Source of the DNA: DASRDU01 sp046331565 | GTDB lineage: Bacteria > Acidobacteriota > Blastocatellia > RBC074 | Direction: 5' to 3' | Assembly: GCA_046331565.1 (NCBI GenBank) | Contig: JAXLQP010000001.1 | Location: 2,852,001-2,916,000 of the forward strand | Length of the DNA: 64,000 nt | Shown: positions 16,962 through 26,165 of the stretch, one piece after another | Layout of the letters: each line of letters opens with the position of its first letter | Position numbering within the stretch: position 1 is the stretch's first letter | Notes under the pieces: model-generated | What the model was told of the DNA's origin: nothing | The model's database searches: none | What the model saw: only the letters and a program-made list of their open reading frames with translations | Program-made: the position numbers and the translations under genes

Positions 16962-19900
16962 TTACGAGCAGTGCGGCGGGAAGACCGGAATGGTCAGAAC
17001 GGCGGTGTTGGTCAGCGTGAGCTTGTGCAGGTTGTGTCCCTGGTTGAAAGCTCCGGCGCTGACATTGGAACTCGGATTATAGTTAATCATCGCTCCAAGC
17101 AGGCCGATGTCTGACACACCCCACAACTTCATCCAGCCACTGTGTCCGGCAGGAATCACCTGGTTGATGCGCGGTGTCGTGCGCGGGAAGGTGGAGTTGT
17201 TGAAGGTCTGTTTCAACTGGCAGCCCAGGCCTCCCTGGGTGAAGCTGTAGGAATTCTCAAGGTCATCATACAGCAACCCGAAGATACTGCCGATCCGATC
17301 AGCCGACGTCGTCAGGTCACCACCGACGCGATTCAGCACGAGCAGTGTCGAATTGCCTTCGGTCTGTGACGGGATGTTGTCGAGCGCCAGCACGCGCGGC
17401 GCCAGGCTGTAGTTGATGCCGTTGAGCCGCAGTTGCGCGGTGGTGCCGCCCTTGCAGTCAATGCATCCCTTGAAGGCACTGATTGCTTCAGCGCCCAGAT
17501 TGGCTTCGTGGCCGGAGGCCAGCTTGACGTATTCGTCACCAATCAGGTAGTTGAAGTTGGCCGGGCAGCCATTCTCGTCCGTGGCCACAGCAATCACGTA
17601 ACCCATCACGCCCGGATCCACATCCGAAGCGAGAACAGTCAGGGTCTGATTCGGTGTCAGACAGACGAAACTGTCAGCCACTGAACAATTGCTGCCATCC
17701 ACAAAGAAGAGGTGGACATAGGTGAAGGCATCAGGATTGGTATTGGTGATGTTGATCCGCGTGTTCTCCAGCGCCGGGTTATTCGGATTTGACGAATAGA
17801 GGTTGAAGAACAGCAGCGAACCAGCCTTCTGATCGCTCGGCACCCGCAGGCTGTTGCAACTGCCAGCCGGATTGCCCGCGAACTTGACCACGAACACGTC
17901 ATCGCTTTCATAGTTGCCTGACGGAGTCAGGAAGGCTGTGGTCGGGAACGGATTCGGTCCCGGGAACGGCTCGACTTCACCGACAACATAAATGTTGCCA
18001 GCCGCGTCCAGCGCCACACCGAAACCATCATCAATCCCGTTACCGCCGATGTAGGTTGAGTAGACCAGCGAACCGGCTGCTGTCGGACTCAGCGTGTCAA
18101 TGATTGACAGGAACGCATCGTCATCACCATTGAAGGTGGTGTCGAACGCACCAGCCGTGACCGGGAAGGTGTTGGTGTCCGGCCCGGTCGGATCAGTCCC
18201 TTCAGTCGTGCCAGTAACGTAAGCGCGACCGGCACAATCAACTGCGATGCCCCAGCCGAAATCATCACCGCTCGTACCCAGATAGGTCAGGTACTTCAGA
18301 CCGGCGGCACCGGCTGTATTGGTGGCGATTTTGGCCACGAACACATCCCAGCCAACTGCACCGGCATCACCCGGCAGCAGCGGAGTCTTGTCTGACTGGA
18401 AGGCATTCGGCGTCACAGGCAGCTTGCCTGCGCCTTCGGATGAGGTATGACCGGTGAGGTAGGCATTGCCATCGCCATCAATGGCAATTGACGTGGCTTC
18501 ATCATCGCCCGTACCACCGAGGTAGGTGGAGTAGAGCAGGTCAGCCTGGCCTTTGCCGAGCGGGCAGAGTTTGACCAGGAAGCTGTCATAGGTTCCACCG
18601 TTGAAAGTCTTGTCATAGGCATTCGCCGTCACCGGGAAATCGGTTGATCTGGTGTCACCGGTCACATAAATGTTACCGGACAGGTCAGCCGCAATGCCCA
18701 GACCTTCATCAGCGCCGCTGCGGTCAGCAAAGCCGCCACCGAGATAGGTTGAATAACGCAGCGCCGCCGCGCCAGTACGGTTCGTGTCAATCAGGCTGAC
18801 GAAAGCATCCTGCGAAAGAATGTTGTCAGGGAAAGGCAGAGCAGAACCGGCCTTCTGTGTCTGATACGCGCCCGGCGTCGTCGGGAAGGTCAGCGAGTTG
18901 GTGTAACCGGTCACCACGGCCACGCCCGGCTCACAAACCGTGATCGCCGTTCCGCGCTCAATGATTGAACCAGTGCCGCCACCGGCCAGGTAGGTTGAGT
19001 ACAGCAGCGCACTGCCGTTGGGGCTGACTTTGGCCACAATCGGACAGGGCACAACCTGATTCGGCGGAACAACCGGCGCGGGCAGCGCATTCACTTTGGG
19101 GAAGTCGGTTGTGTTGGTGGTGCCGACCACGTAAGCGTTGCCAGCAGCGTCAACAGCAATTCCGTTGCCTTCGTTCTCAACCGGGAAGAACGGCCCGCCC
19201 ACATTCTCACCGCCGAAATAGGAGGCATAGAGCAGTGCATTGCCTGCCTGATTCAGCTTGGCCACGTAGATCATGGAAACGATCTTCGGGTTGGTCAGCG
19301 GATTCGGCCCGATCTTGGTGGTGGGGAAGTTGGGCGCATCGGTGTGGCCCGTGATGTAAACAAAACCATCCGGATCAACCGCGATGCCGTTGGCAAAGTC
19401 AAACACGGTGTTGCCACCGATGATCGCGCTGTAAGACAGCACGGGGTCAATCACCAGCGTCCGGGTCGCATCATAAGCTTCGACCTCGAAACCGGCTTCG
19501 TGTTCGCCCGTGATCACATAGCGACCGGCAACCTGCTGACGTTCACCGGCGACTTCCTGGTAAATGAAAGGCTTGTGCTGACGCACTTCGCGGCCCGCCA
19601 CGCTGAGCAGCAGGTCGCCGTTCTCATCAACACGCATCCTTTCGGCGCCATCGAAGGCCAGCCGAATGGCTTTCGGATCAGCCCCCGGCGCAGCCACAAA
19701 ATCATATTCGAGCTGGCTCTGATTGCCGTAGTAGACGACGTTGATACCAGGATAGACATCCTCGTATTTAACCTTCGCATACTGCGCCACGCCGATCTGC
19801 CACTTTGAGGAATCACTGCCGACGAAATAGTTGCTCCGGCCCGGCAGTTCATCCAGCCCGGCAACCTGCGGCTCGGCATTCGCCCCCGCCAGCTTCATCC

Positions 19901-20279
19901 GCAGCACTGCCGACTGAGTCTGTTCTCCGGCAGGCTTCAGATTGAGGACAGCTTCGCTGGACGTCAGGAACAACGTATAGCCGCGTCCGCGGGCAATGAA
20001 TTTAGCTTCGGCGTCCGTTTGTCCTTTGTTGGCTTCAAATCTCATGGGCAGTTTGCCATAAGCCTCGACGGCTCTGGCTTTGGCCTGCGCATCAGCTTGA
20101 ACGCCGGATTTGTTTACGGATGAACCTTCGCCATTCACCGCCACCGCCGCCTGTTTTGTTCTTCCGTGTAAAACGATCAGCAGACCGAGCGTGGCCAGCA
20201 GTCCGGTCATTCCCAGAACCACCCAGACCCGTCGCCTGCTTCCTGAAAGCAAGTGTGTGTGTTTGTGTGAGGTTAGCAT
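16962..20279 (-). CDS. SBBP-repeat beta-propeller protein, membrane-anchored or secreted
   Basis: A 1105-residue protein with a basic N-terminus followed by a hydrophobic segment (about residues 18-39), then a conserved domain beginning MRFEANKGQTDAEAKF (the DUF7948-like region that precedes SBBP repeats), then about eight SBBP units of the form YSTYLGG...IAVD..GNAYVTG.T...FPVT. The C-terminal roughly 300 residues contain several cysteines and are not recognised. Such proteins are common in Acidobacteriota and are thought to be extracellular; function is unknown. AGGAGT lies 12 bases upstream of the ATG. It converges with the peptide cluster and has a long, possibly structured leader. Confidence 0.85.
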   Translation of the reverse strand: MLTSHKHTHLLSGSRRRVWVVLGMTGLLATLGLLIVLHGRTKQAAVAVNGEGSSVNKSGVQADAQAKARAVEAYGKLPMRFEANKGQTDAEAKFIARGRGYTLFLTSSEAVLNLKPAGEQTQSAVLRMKLAGANAEPQVAGLDELPGRSNYFVGSDSSKWQIGVAQYAKVKYEDVYPGINVVYYGNQSQLEYDFVAAPGADPKAIRLAFDGAERMRVDENGDLLLSVAGREVRQHKPFIYQEVAGERQQVAGRYVITGEHEAGFEVEAYDATRTLVIDPVLSYSAIIGGNTVFDFANGIAVDPDGFVYITGHTDAPNFPTTKIGPNPLTNPKIVSMIYVAKLNQAGNALLYASYFGGENVGGPFFPVENEGNGIAVDAAGNAYVVGTTNTTDFPKVNALPAPVVPPNQVVPCPIVAKVSPNGSALLYSTYLAGGGTGSIIERGTAITVCEPGVAVVTGYTNSLTFPTTPGAYQTQKAGSALPFPDNILSQDAFVSLIDTNRTGAAALRYSTYLGGGFADRSGADEGLGIAADLSGNIYVTGDTRSTDFPVTANAYDKTFNGGTYDSFLVKLCPLGKGQADLLYSTYLGGTGDDEATSIAIDGDGNAYLTGHTSSEGAGKLPVTPNAFQSDKTPLLPGDAGAVGWDVFVAKIATNTAGAAGLKYLTYLGTSGDDFGWGIAVDCAGRAYVTGTTEGTDPTGPDTNTFPVTAGAFDTTFNGDDDAFLSIIDTLSPTAAGSLVYSTYIGGNGIDDGFGVALDAAGNIYVVGEVEPFPGPNPFPTTAFLTPSGNYESDDVFVVKFAGNPAGSCNSLRVPSDQKAGSLLFFNLYSSNPNNPALENTRINITNTNPDAFTYVHLFFVDGSNCSVADSFVCLTPNQTLTVLASDVDPGVMGYVIAVATDENGCPANFNYLIGDEYVKLASGHEANLGAEAISAFKGCIDCKGGTTAQLRLNGINYSLAPRVLALDNIPSQTEGNSTLLVLNRVGGDLTTSADRIGSIFGLLYDDLENSYSFTQGGLGCQLKQTFNNSTFPRTTPRINQVIPAGHSGWMKLWGVSDIGLLGAMINYNPSSNVSAGAFNQGHNLHKLTLTNTAVLTIPVFPPHCS

Positions 20280-20363
20280 TGGGGGGTACTCCTTTTATAT
20301 TGATACTTCTGGCGTCGGCAGAATCATAAGCCGTGCCTTTACTGATCGGCCCTGCGGGTAACA

Positions 20364-20400
20364 CTTCAGCAGAGCTACGCCCCCGCATAGCCTGTTGAAG
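20364..20400 (-). promoter_or_regulatory. Leader hairpin upstream of the SBBP gene
   Basis: Read on the - strand, CTTCA, CAG and GCTATGC pair with GCGTAGC, CTG and TGAAG around a GGGG loop, giving 15 pairs with one mismatch and one bulge. It does not match a riboswitch class I can name. It could equally be an attenuator or a stabilising 5' structure. Confidence 0.4.
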
Positions 20401-20862
20401 CAAGGACAGATTAGTCCAGCCACGACAAGAGTGAGTGATATTCCAGTGAATTTATTGCCAGCCGTGTTCCTGGCGGGGTTCCTGGATGCAGCCTTTAACT
20501 TTTTCCTTCGAGCCGGTGAGGTGAAAAAGCAGGTTGCTGACAGTGAGAAAACTCAGGTACCACGAACACATTAACTGAATTGCGAGTAATGCGGGCAGAG
20601 TCTAACAGAAAGATGCTAATCTGCCAAACAACTCTTTAAAAAAATTCAGTTCGCCGTGTTTTTTTCCTGAAATGCCGGTCAACAACAGCATTAATTAAAT
20701 ATTCCGGTTCGGTGGAGTTTTCCAGCCCCGCTTTGCTGATGCTGTTGTCCACAGGATTTCTGTGATGCCCTGAATTTCTGCACCTCTGACCTGCTCCTTC
20801 ACCAACACTCTGAAACATTCATTGAGCACCAGACTCCAGCATTAGTTCACAGGGTTCTAAGG

Positions 20863-20898
20863 AAAAATCCGGCCTCAGGCTGAAAGAGTCGGGCCGGA
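20863..20898 (-). terminator. Rho-independent terminator of mutM
   Basis: On the - strand a TCCGGCC/GGCCGGA stem with a 17-base loop is followed directly by TTTTT, 80 bases after the mutM stop codon. Confidence 0.75.
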
Positions 20899-20977
20899 AC
20901 AGGTGGTATATATAGATGATGGAAAGCCCGCCGGGAATTTGCGTCAGAATGACTGAAAAGGTCAGGCAAGTCAGTCT

Positions 20978-21811
20978 TTACCGACGCTGGCAGGCAGGAC
21001 AGTAATAAGTCGAGCGACCAGCCTGAGTAAAGCGACGGATCAGCGCGCCGCAGGTCAGACAGGGCAGGCCTTCCCGCTCATAAACCCGCGTCATTGATTC
21101 ATAAGCTCCGCCGGTATAGCTGACATCAATCGCTGCCGGATCAGTGTTGAGTGTGCTGTCATTCTGAATGGCTTCGGTCAGGACGCTGATGATTTCGCGG
21201 TGCAGCACGGTCGTGCGCGGTCTGGACAAACGGCTGGCCGGAAGTTTCGGACTCACCCCGGCCCGGTGCAGAGCTTCCGCCGCATAAATATTGCCGAGCC
21301 CCAGCACTTTTGCCTGATCAAGCAGCAGCAGCTTGATCGGCTGATCGCTGCGTTGCAGCGTCCGGTGCAGGTAAGCCGCCGAAAATTCAGGGCTGAACGG
21401 TTCCGGCGCGAGCTTTTGCAAATGCTTCACCTGACCGAGTTCCGCCGTTTTTGTCACCAGCATCATTCCAAAATGCCGCTGATCCTGAAACGCCAGCTTC
21501 ATCTGATTATTGAGCTGAAACAGCGCGTGCGTGTGTTTCGGGTTTGCGGACTGCTCGTCGAGGTAAAAGAACCGTCCGGTCATGCGCAAATGAACGATCA
21601 GCGTGCGCCCGTTTGAGAGATGAATCAGAATGTGTTTGCCGCGCCGCCCGACTTCGTCAACTGTGGCCTGACGCAGCGCCGCCGCAAACTGGCGCGGCGA
21701 ATTTTCAGGCGCGAGTCCGGGCCGCAGCAGTTGTGCTTTGATAATCGTCCGGCCACTGATGAGCGAGCGCAGGTGCCGCGCGACCATTTCGACTTCGGGA
21801 AGTTCAGGCAT
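20978..21811 (-). CDS. mutM: Formamidopyrimidine-DNA glycosylase (Fpg)
   Basis: A 277-residue bifunctional DNA glycosylase/AP lyase that removes 8-oxoguanine and other oxidised purines. The N-terminus MPELPEVE supplies the catalytic Pro2 and Glu3. GRRGKHI supplies the beta-hairpin lysine. The C-terminus is a complete Cys4 zinc finger (CLTCG ... YYCPACQ). Length is standard. The ATG is fixed by the catalytic N-terminus, yet no Shine-Dalgarno precedes it; instead a degenerate 7-bp repeat array ends 12 bases upstream. It lies 55 bases downstream of the cyclophilin gene on the same strand. Confidence 0.96.
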   Translation of the reverse strand: MPELPEVEMVARHLRSLISGRTIIKAQLLRPGLAPENSPRQFAAALRQATVDEVGRRGKHILIHLSNGRTLIVHLRMTGRFFYLDEQSANPKHTHALFQLNNQMKLAFQDQRHFGMMLVTKTAELGQVKHLQKLAPEPFSPEFSAAYLHRTLQRSDQPIKLLLLDQAKVLGLGNIYAAEALHRAGVSPKLPASRLSRPRTTVLHREIISVLTEAIQNDSTLNTDPAAIDVSYTGGAYESMTRVYEREGLPCLTCGALIRRFTQAGRSTYYCPACQRR

Positions 21812-21823
21812 AGCTGATGAGCA

Positions 21824-21854
21824 GTGGTTAGTGGCTGGTGGTCAGCGGTTAGTG
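21824..21854 (-). repeat. Degenerate GTGGTCA-type heptamer array upstream of mutM
   Basis: Read on the + strand the units are GTGGTTA, GTGGCTG, GTGGTCA, GCGGTTA and GTG. The array fills most of the 55-base gap between the cyclophilin stop and the mutM start and occupies the place where a ribosome binding site would be expected. Confidence 0.65.
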
Positions 21855-21866
21855 ATTCCGGCGGCC

Positions 21867-22475
21867 TCACTTTCGTTTGATTCTGAGAATTCTGACGGGC
21901 GGAGTTAATTTTTGCGCTTCAGCGGGAGACTGCTGGATTTTCCTGACTACTTCCATGCCCTTCGTCACTTTGCCGAAAGCCGCAAAGCCCTGCCCGTCGG
22001 GATTGCGTTTGCCGCCGTAATCGAGTTCCGGCTGATCGCCGATGCAGATAAAGAAATCCGAGGTCGCCGTGTCAGGCCCGCTGCGCGCCATCGAAATTGC
22101 GCCATCAACATGCCTGAGTCCGGTCTGGCTGGTGCGCTCAAGGCTGATCGGCCCGAAGCCCTTGTCTTTTTTGTCAGGATTCGGGCCAGCCTGAATGACT
22201 TCAATCTTCACGTTGTTGTTCGGCTGATTGTCAGGCCTGAGTTTCACCGTGCGATGAAACACGCCGCCTTCATAAAATCCGCCGTCAACGTACTTCAGAA
22301 AATTGGCCACCGTGACCGGAGCCTTTGCCGGATAAAGTTCAACTTCAATCTTTCCCTGCTCCGTTTCGATCACCACGTTCACCTTGTCCGACTTCTGCCG
22401 CCCCTGCGCGGTAATGAGCAGAGGCAGCAGAACAGCGCAGCACAAACAGGCAACAACGCACCGGAGTTTCTTCAT
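21867..22475 (-). CDS. Secreted peptidyl-prolyl cis-trans isomerase, cyclophilin type
   Basis: A 202-residue cyclophilin with an N-terminal signal peptide (MKKLRCVVACLCCAVLLPLL then ITAQG), so it should act on proteins in the periplasm. The fold is shown by VVIETEQGKIEVELYPAKAP, FHRTVK, GAISMAR and DFFICI. I chose the start at 22475 because it begins the signal peptide and follows GAAAGGGA; an upstream in-frame ATG at 22583 would lie inside the neighbouring gene. It starts 19 bases after the stop of the PqaA-like gene and is probably cotranscribed with it. Confidence 0.92.
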   Translation of the reverse strand: MKKLRCVVACLCCAVLLPLLITAQGRQKSDKVNVVIETEQGKIEVELYPAKAPVTVANFLKYVDGGFYEGGVFHRTVKLRPDNQPNNNVKIEVIQAGPNPDKKDKGFGPISLERTSQTGLRHVDGAISMARSGPDTATSDFFICIGDQPELDYGGKRNPDGQGFAAFGKVTKGMEVVRKIQQSPAEAQKLTPPVRILRIKRK

Positions 22476-22494
22476 TGCATCCCTTTCAGCAGCC

Positions 22495-23898
22495 TCATCG
22501 CTGCGTGCTGATGCCGTCTTTGTGTGGCAGCGTATCGGGCGCCACCCACACGCCGGTCGTGAATTTGAATGGCGCTTCAGCAAGGCCGCTCGGATAAGTC
22601 AGTTCAATCATATAAGCCGTCCAGCCCTTTGCCGGATCAGCAACCTTGCCGATGTAGCGGCCTTTGCCATCATCCTTCAGCACCGTGCTGCTCCACTTCG
22701 GCCCGATCTTTTCCAGCCTGAAGTCACGCGCTTCGGGATTGGTCGCCTGCCACAGTTTCACTTCCGTCGGCTTGTCTTTCACCTGCACCTGAATCTCGCC
22801 GTTCTTTTTCACTTCCCACGCAAACTGCGGCAACTGCCTGCCCGTCAGAATCGCATTGTAAAAAGCCATCAGCGAAAGCGACGCATCGCTGCCCTTGAGC
22901 GAATGATCGGCGTTCGGCACGTAGCGCAGATATTTCACGCCCTTCAGATCGGCAAAATAAAAGCGCCACGAATCGGGCAGGAAGAACTGATCGCCCGTCG
23001 CATTCATCATGAATTTCGGCATCGTCAGCCGGTCGCGGTATTCATAAGGCTCGACGATCTTCATCAGCGCGCGGTATTGCGGTCTGCCCTGCCAGTCCAT
23101 AATGCCCATCGCTTCGTAATCGCCCACCGCAGGCGCCCAGAAACCATAAGCCGCGTGATGATGTCTGAACGAAGGTTCGATGTTGAGCAGATCAATGACT
23201 ATCGGAATGATCGCCACCACGCGCTTGTCCACTGCCGCCGTCGTCCACGTCGTCCAGCCGCGCTTCGAGCCGCCTGCCACCACAAAACCATCAATCTTTA
23301 CTTTGCCGCCCGCATCGCTCGCGCAGAATGAAGTCACCGTGTCCATCGCGCGCACCGCCGCCTTCGTCATCGGCAACCGCGCAGGCCACATCTCATCGCC
23401 CGTGCGCAGGTACTTGTCCCACGTGTAAGCGATCATTTCATCTTCGACGCGCTTCTTTGTTTCGCCCGCAAAAGTCAGCGGCTGATTCGGCACCATGCGC
23501 AGTTCGGTTACGACCGATTTTGTCGCCAGCGCAATTCTGACGAGCGATTCATCAGCCCCTTTCGGCGCGGGCTTGTCATTCGAGCCGCCCGCAATCAGCA
23601 GCAGCGATTTGCTTGTCGTCACCGTATCGGGCCTGACCATCACCATCCAGTGCTTCCAGATGGTGCGATCAACTTCCTGCGGGCTGCGCCACGCCTGCGA
23701 AGTCATATCGAGAATGTAAGTCGTATAGCCCTGGCCCGGAATCGTTTTCACCAGTTCATACTTGTAATGCGCGTCCGGCGCAGCCACGTAACGATCAAGC
23801 GCCGTCTGCATCTGCCGCGATTGCGCAGGCGTGACAACAGCCGACAGCATGAGCACCAGAATCAGAACAGCATAACTACCGAGTGAAATGCGTTTCAT
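22495..23898 (-). CDS. PhoPQ-activated pathogenicity-related (PqaA-type) secreted hydrolase
   Basis: A 467-residue protein with a signal peptide (MKRISLGSYAVLILVLMLSA). The body matches the PhoPQ-regulated protein family: ALDRYVAAPDAHYKYE, SQAWRSP near the start, then GGSKRGWT carrying the presumed nucleophilic Ser of an alpha/beta-hydrolase fold, and VPNADHSL with the likely catalytic His. In Salmonella the PqaA protein affects resistance to melittin, but the substrate of this family is unknown to me. The start at 23898 is preceded by GGGAG; a longer frame to 24030 lacks a signal peptide at its beginning. The 217-base stretch up to the toxin pseudogene holds nothing recognisable. Confidence 0.85.
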   Translation of the reverse strand: MKRISLGSYAVLILVLMLSAVVTPAQSRQMQTALDRYVAAPDAHYKYELVKTIPGQGYTTYILDMTSQAWRSPQEVDRTIWKHWMVMVRPDTVTTSKSLLLIAGGSNDKPAPKGADESLVRIALATKSVVTELRMVPNQPLTFAGETKKRVEDEMIAYTWDKYLRTGDEMWPARLPMTKAAVRAMDTVTSFCASDAGGKVKIDGFVVAGGSKRGWTTWTTAAVDKRVVAIIPIVIDLLNIEPSFRHHHAAYGFWAPAVGDYEAMGIMDWQGRPQYRALMKIVEPYEYRDRLTMPKFMMNATGDQFFLPDSWRFYFADLKGVKYLRYVPNADHSLKGSDASLSLMAFYNAILTGRQLPQFAWEVKKNGEIQVQVKDKPTEVKLWQATNPEARDFRLEKIGPKWSSTVLKDDGKGRYIGKVADPAKGWTAYMIELTYPSGLAEAPFKFTTGVWVAPDTLPHKDGISTQR

Positions 23899-24115
23899 GA
23901 ATTTCTCCCGCCTTGTTGAAATGGTGTTGTGAATTGTCAGTGAGGAATTGCGCTGCATCAGTTCAGAAATGCAGCGCCAGCAATCTGTCCGGATGCGGAG
24001 CAGGAATTTCCCGTCCGCGCAATGATTCACGCCAGCGTTAAGGCCAGCCGAGCGCGTCTCCGACCAGCAGGCCGATCAAACCACCTTCGATGCGTTCCTT
24101 TCGTGTGGGCATATT

Positions 24116-24428
24116 TTAGTCCAGCGCATCAAAACCAAAGGCAAGGCTGATGGCATCCCGAACTTCACGCATCCGTTCAGGCGACAGATGCGTGATGAAG
24201 GCTCCCATCCTCGCTTTTGAGACGGTGTTGATGTTGTCCAGGTGAACCGCACGTTCCATCATCTTCAGTCAGGATGACCTCAGATGGAATAGAACGAATC
24301 GTCGTCGTGACTGAGGCAACAACAACTGAATTCAGGTACGGTATGACGGAATCGCGAGTCAGAATCAGCACCGGGCGGCGCTTGTCCGGTTCTTTGAAAG
24401 AGTACCAGTAAACGTCGCCCTGATTCAT
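24116..24428 (-). pseudogene. MazF/PemK-family toxin gene broken by a frameshift
   Basis: The N-terminal half (MNQGDVYWYSFKEPDKRRPV, then PSEVILTEDDG) is a clear MazF/PemK endoribonuclease. After DDG the frame runs into unrelated residues and stops at 24177. The other frame, taken up near 24250-24262, restores the expected ending: ERAVHLDNINTVSKARMG, FITHLSPERMREVRDA and a stop at 24116. A net shift of one base therefore separates the two halves. The product, if made, would lack the C-terminal part of the toxin fold. A sequencing or assembly error cannot be excluded. Its start overlaps the antitoxin stop (ATGA). Confidence 0.8.
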
Positions 24429-24694
24429 CAGTTCTCCCAGACCTGTTCAGGCTCCCATTCAGCAGACTCATCCGGCGACACCGGATGCAGCCTGTAACCT
24501 TCAACCTGTCGGCGTTCAAGTTCACTGACTCGCTGTCGTCGCTGGTCTTTCTCCAGTTCGCGGTCAATATGCTGCTGAATCAGTTCAAGCGTCAGGGCTT
24601 CGATGCTGATGTTGCGACGTCGTGCTTCCGCCGCCAGCCAGTTCGCTACTGTCGCATCAATATTCTGGATGGTAATCGAATCATTCATGACCAT
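24428..24694 (-). CDS. Ribbon-helix-helix-like antitoxin for the MazF-type toxin
   Basis: An 88-residue protein whose first 45 residues (SITIQNIDATVANWLAAEAR, then RRNISIEALTLELI) look like a ribbon-helix-helix DNA-binding segment of the CopG/FitA kind. The acidic Trp-rich tail (PDESAEWEPEQVW) is the likely toxin-binding part. Its stop codon overlaps the toxin start, the usual coupling of antitoxin and toxin. The start could also be the second Met at 24688. It appears intact although the toxin is broken. Confidence 0.7.
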   Translation of the reverse strand: MVMNDSITIQNIDATVANWLAAEARRRNISIEALTLELIQQHIDRELEKDQRRQRVSELERRQVEGYRLHPVSPDESAEWEPEQVWEN

Positions 24695-24725
24695 CTGACC
24701 TGCTCAGTCTGATTGTCTCGCACAA

Positions 24726-26144
24726 TCAGTTTACTGCCATCCGTTCGCCCTCATCAATCAGCCGCTTCATCTTCTCTGTCGAAGTCGCTTCGCAGTAGAC
24801 GCGCAGAATCGGTTCAGTGCCTGACTGCCGGAAAAGAATCCAGCTTTCATCCTCGAAGATCAGTTTCGCGCCGTCGAGCGTGGCCAGGTTCACAACTTTG
24901 TATCCGGCAAATTCGGCGGGCGTGCTGGACTTCATCTGTTCGATCAGTTGCTGACCTTTGGCAATCGGCACGTGCAGGTCGCGGCGCTCGAAATGAAATT
25001 CGCCGAACTCCTGCCAGATGGCGCGCACCAGTTCTGACGGTTTCTTTCCGCTTTCAATGACGGCTTCGAGCAGCAGCAGGCAGTTGAAAATTCCGTCGCG
25101 TTCGGGAATGTGAATGCGCGTGCCGATGCCGCCCGACTCTTCGCCGCCGATCAGAAAGTCATTGGCCGGATCAAGCATGATTGCGCCGATGTGCTTGAAG
25201 CCAATCGGCACTTCAAACAATCTGAAGCCGTAACTTTCAGCGATGCGGCGAACAATCACCGATTGCGAAAACGTGCGCACGACCGAACCCTTCAGCCCCT
25301 TGCTGCGAACCAGGTGCAGCAACAGGATGGCGAGAATCTGATGCGTGTTGATGTATTCGCCGTTTTCATCCATTGCGCCCACGCGGTCAGCATCGCCATC
25401 CGTCGCAAGGCCGATCAGCGCGCCGCTGTTGTGAATCGCTTTACTGAGTGCGCCCAGGTGCTGCGGCATCGGTTCAGGAAAGACGCCGCCAAAGAGCGGG
25501 TCACGCTCAGCGCGAATCGTTTCGACTTTGAGTGTGCCGCCGCGCAATAAATCTTCAATCCAGCGCCCGCCCGTGCCGTGCATCGGGTCAGCGATAACCG
25601 TGCCTTCGGTTACGCGCAGCTTTGGCAGGTCAATCACCGAAGCCAGATGCTGACGATAATCATCAGGCGGTTCAGCGAGCGTGACGAGTCCCTGCGCCTG
25701 CGCTTCACTGAGCGCAAGACGCGCAGGCTGATGACGACCCAGATGTGATTCAATTTCAGCCGTGATTTCAGGCGTTGCCGCGCCGCCGAACGGAGCCTTG
25801 AATTTGTAGCCGTTGAAATCCGGTGGATTGTGCGAGGCCGTAATCAGCACGCCGCCATCAAGTCCGCGCCGTTTGACTTCAAACGAGACGAGCGGCGTCG
25901 GCACATCGCGCGTGAAAAGATCAACCCTGAAGCCGTTGCCGGCCAGCACCTCAGCCGCCCGCGCCGCAAAATGTTCCGAAGCAAAGCGGCGATCATAACC
26001 GACGATCAGATGCGGCTGTCCTGAAGTGTTTTTTGTTTTGACGTAATCAGCCAGCGCCTGCGTCACGATTTCGACATTCTCGAACGTGAAGTCTTCGGCA
26101 ATGCGCGCGCGCCAGCCGTCAGTTCCGAATTTGATTTCAGCCAT
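24726..26144 (-). CDS. Phosphoglucomutase/phosphomannomutase family protein
   Basis: A 473-residue alpha-D-phosphohexomutase that interconverts hexose 6- and 1-phosphates through a phosphoserine. All four signature loops are present: TASHNP (phosphoserine), DGDADR (Mg2+), GGEESGGIG (sugar ring) and RQSGTEPILRV (phosphate). The start at 26144 opens with MAEIKFGTDGWR, the standard N-terminus; an upstream in-frame ATG would run into the intergenic repeat. With the nucleotidyltransferase upstream on the same strand it forms a two-step route from sugar 6-phosphate to NDP-sugar, most likely GDP-mannose or a related precursor. The exact sugar is not settled by sequence. Confidence 0.92.
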   Translation of the reverse strand: MAEIKFGTDGWRARIAEDFTFENVEIVTQALADYVKTKNTSGQPHLIVGYDRRFASEHFAARAAEVLAGNGFRVDLFTRDVPTPLVSFEVKRRGLDGGVLITASHNPPDFNGYKFKAPFGGAATPEITAEIESHLGRHQPARLALSEAQAQGLVTLAEPPDDYRQHLASVIDLPKLRVTEGTVIADPMHGTGGRWIEDLLRGGTLKVETIRAERDPLFGGVFPEPMPQHLGALSKAIHNSGALIGLATDGDADRVGAMDENGEYINTHQILAILLLHLVRSKGLKGSVVRTFSQSVIVRRIAESYGFRLFEVPIGFKHIGAIMLDPANDFLIGGEESGGIGTRIHIPERDGIFNCLLLLEAVIESGKKPSELVRAIWQEFGEFHFERRDLHVPIAKGQQLIEQMKSSTPAEFAGYKVVNLATLDGAKLIFEDESWILFRQSGTEPILRVYCEATSTEKMKRLIDEGERMAVN

Positions 26145-26165
26145 AGCTGTTTCTGTAAGGTTATC

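Larger units (their letters stand above)
20280..20977. other. 698-bp intergenic region with leader hairpin and terminator
   Basis: No convincing gene is visible. On the - strand, leading into the SBBP gene, a strong hairpin lies at 20364-20400, about 85-120 bases before the start codon. Near the other end is the terminator of mutM (20863-20898). A TATATATA run sits at about 20908. The middle of the region (20420-20850) shows nothing I can interpret. Confidence 0.6.

Noticed and set aside
20321..20440. A cyclic-di-GMP riboswitch before the SBBP gene
   Set aside because: The conserved core of the class I motif could not be found on either strand; only a generic hairpin is supported.
20636..20818. 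A 60-residue open frame on the - strand in the intergenic region
   Set aside because: No ribosome site, no recognisable protein pattern and no conserved features.
24177..24428. An intact 83-residue MazF-like toxin
   Set aside because: The last 25 residues do not match the family, and the expected ending is found in another frame just downstream, so it is better read as a frameshifted gene.
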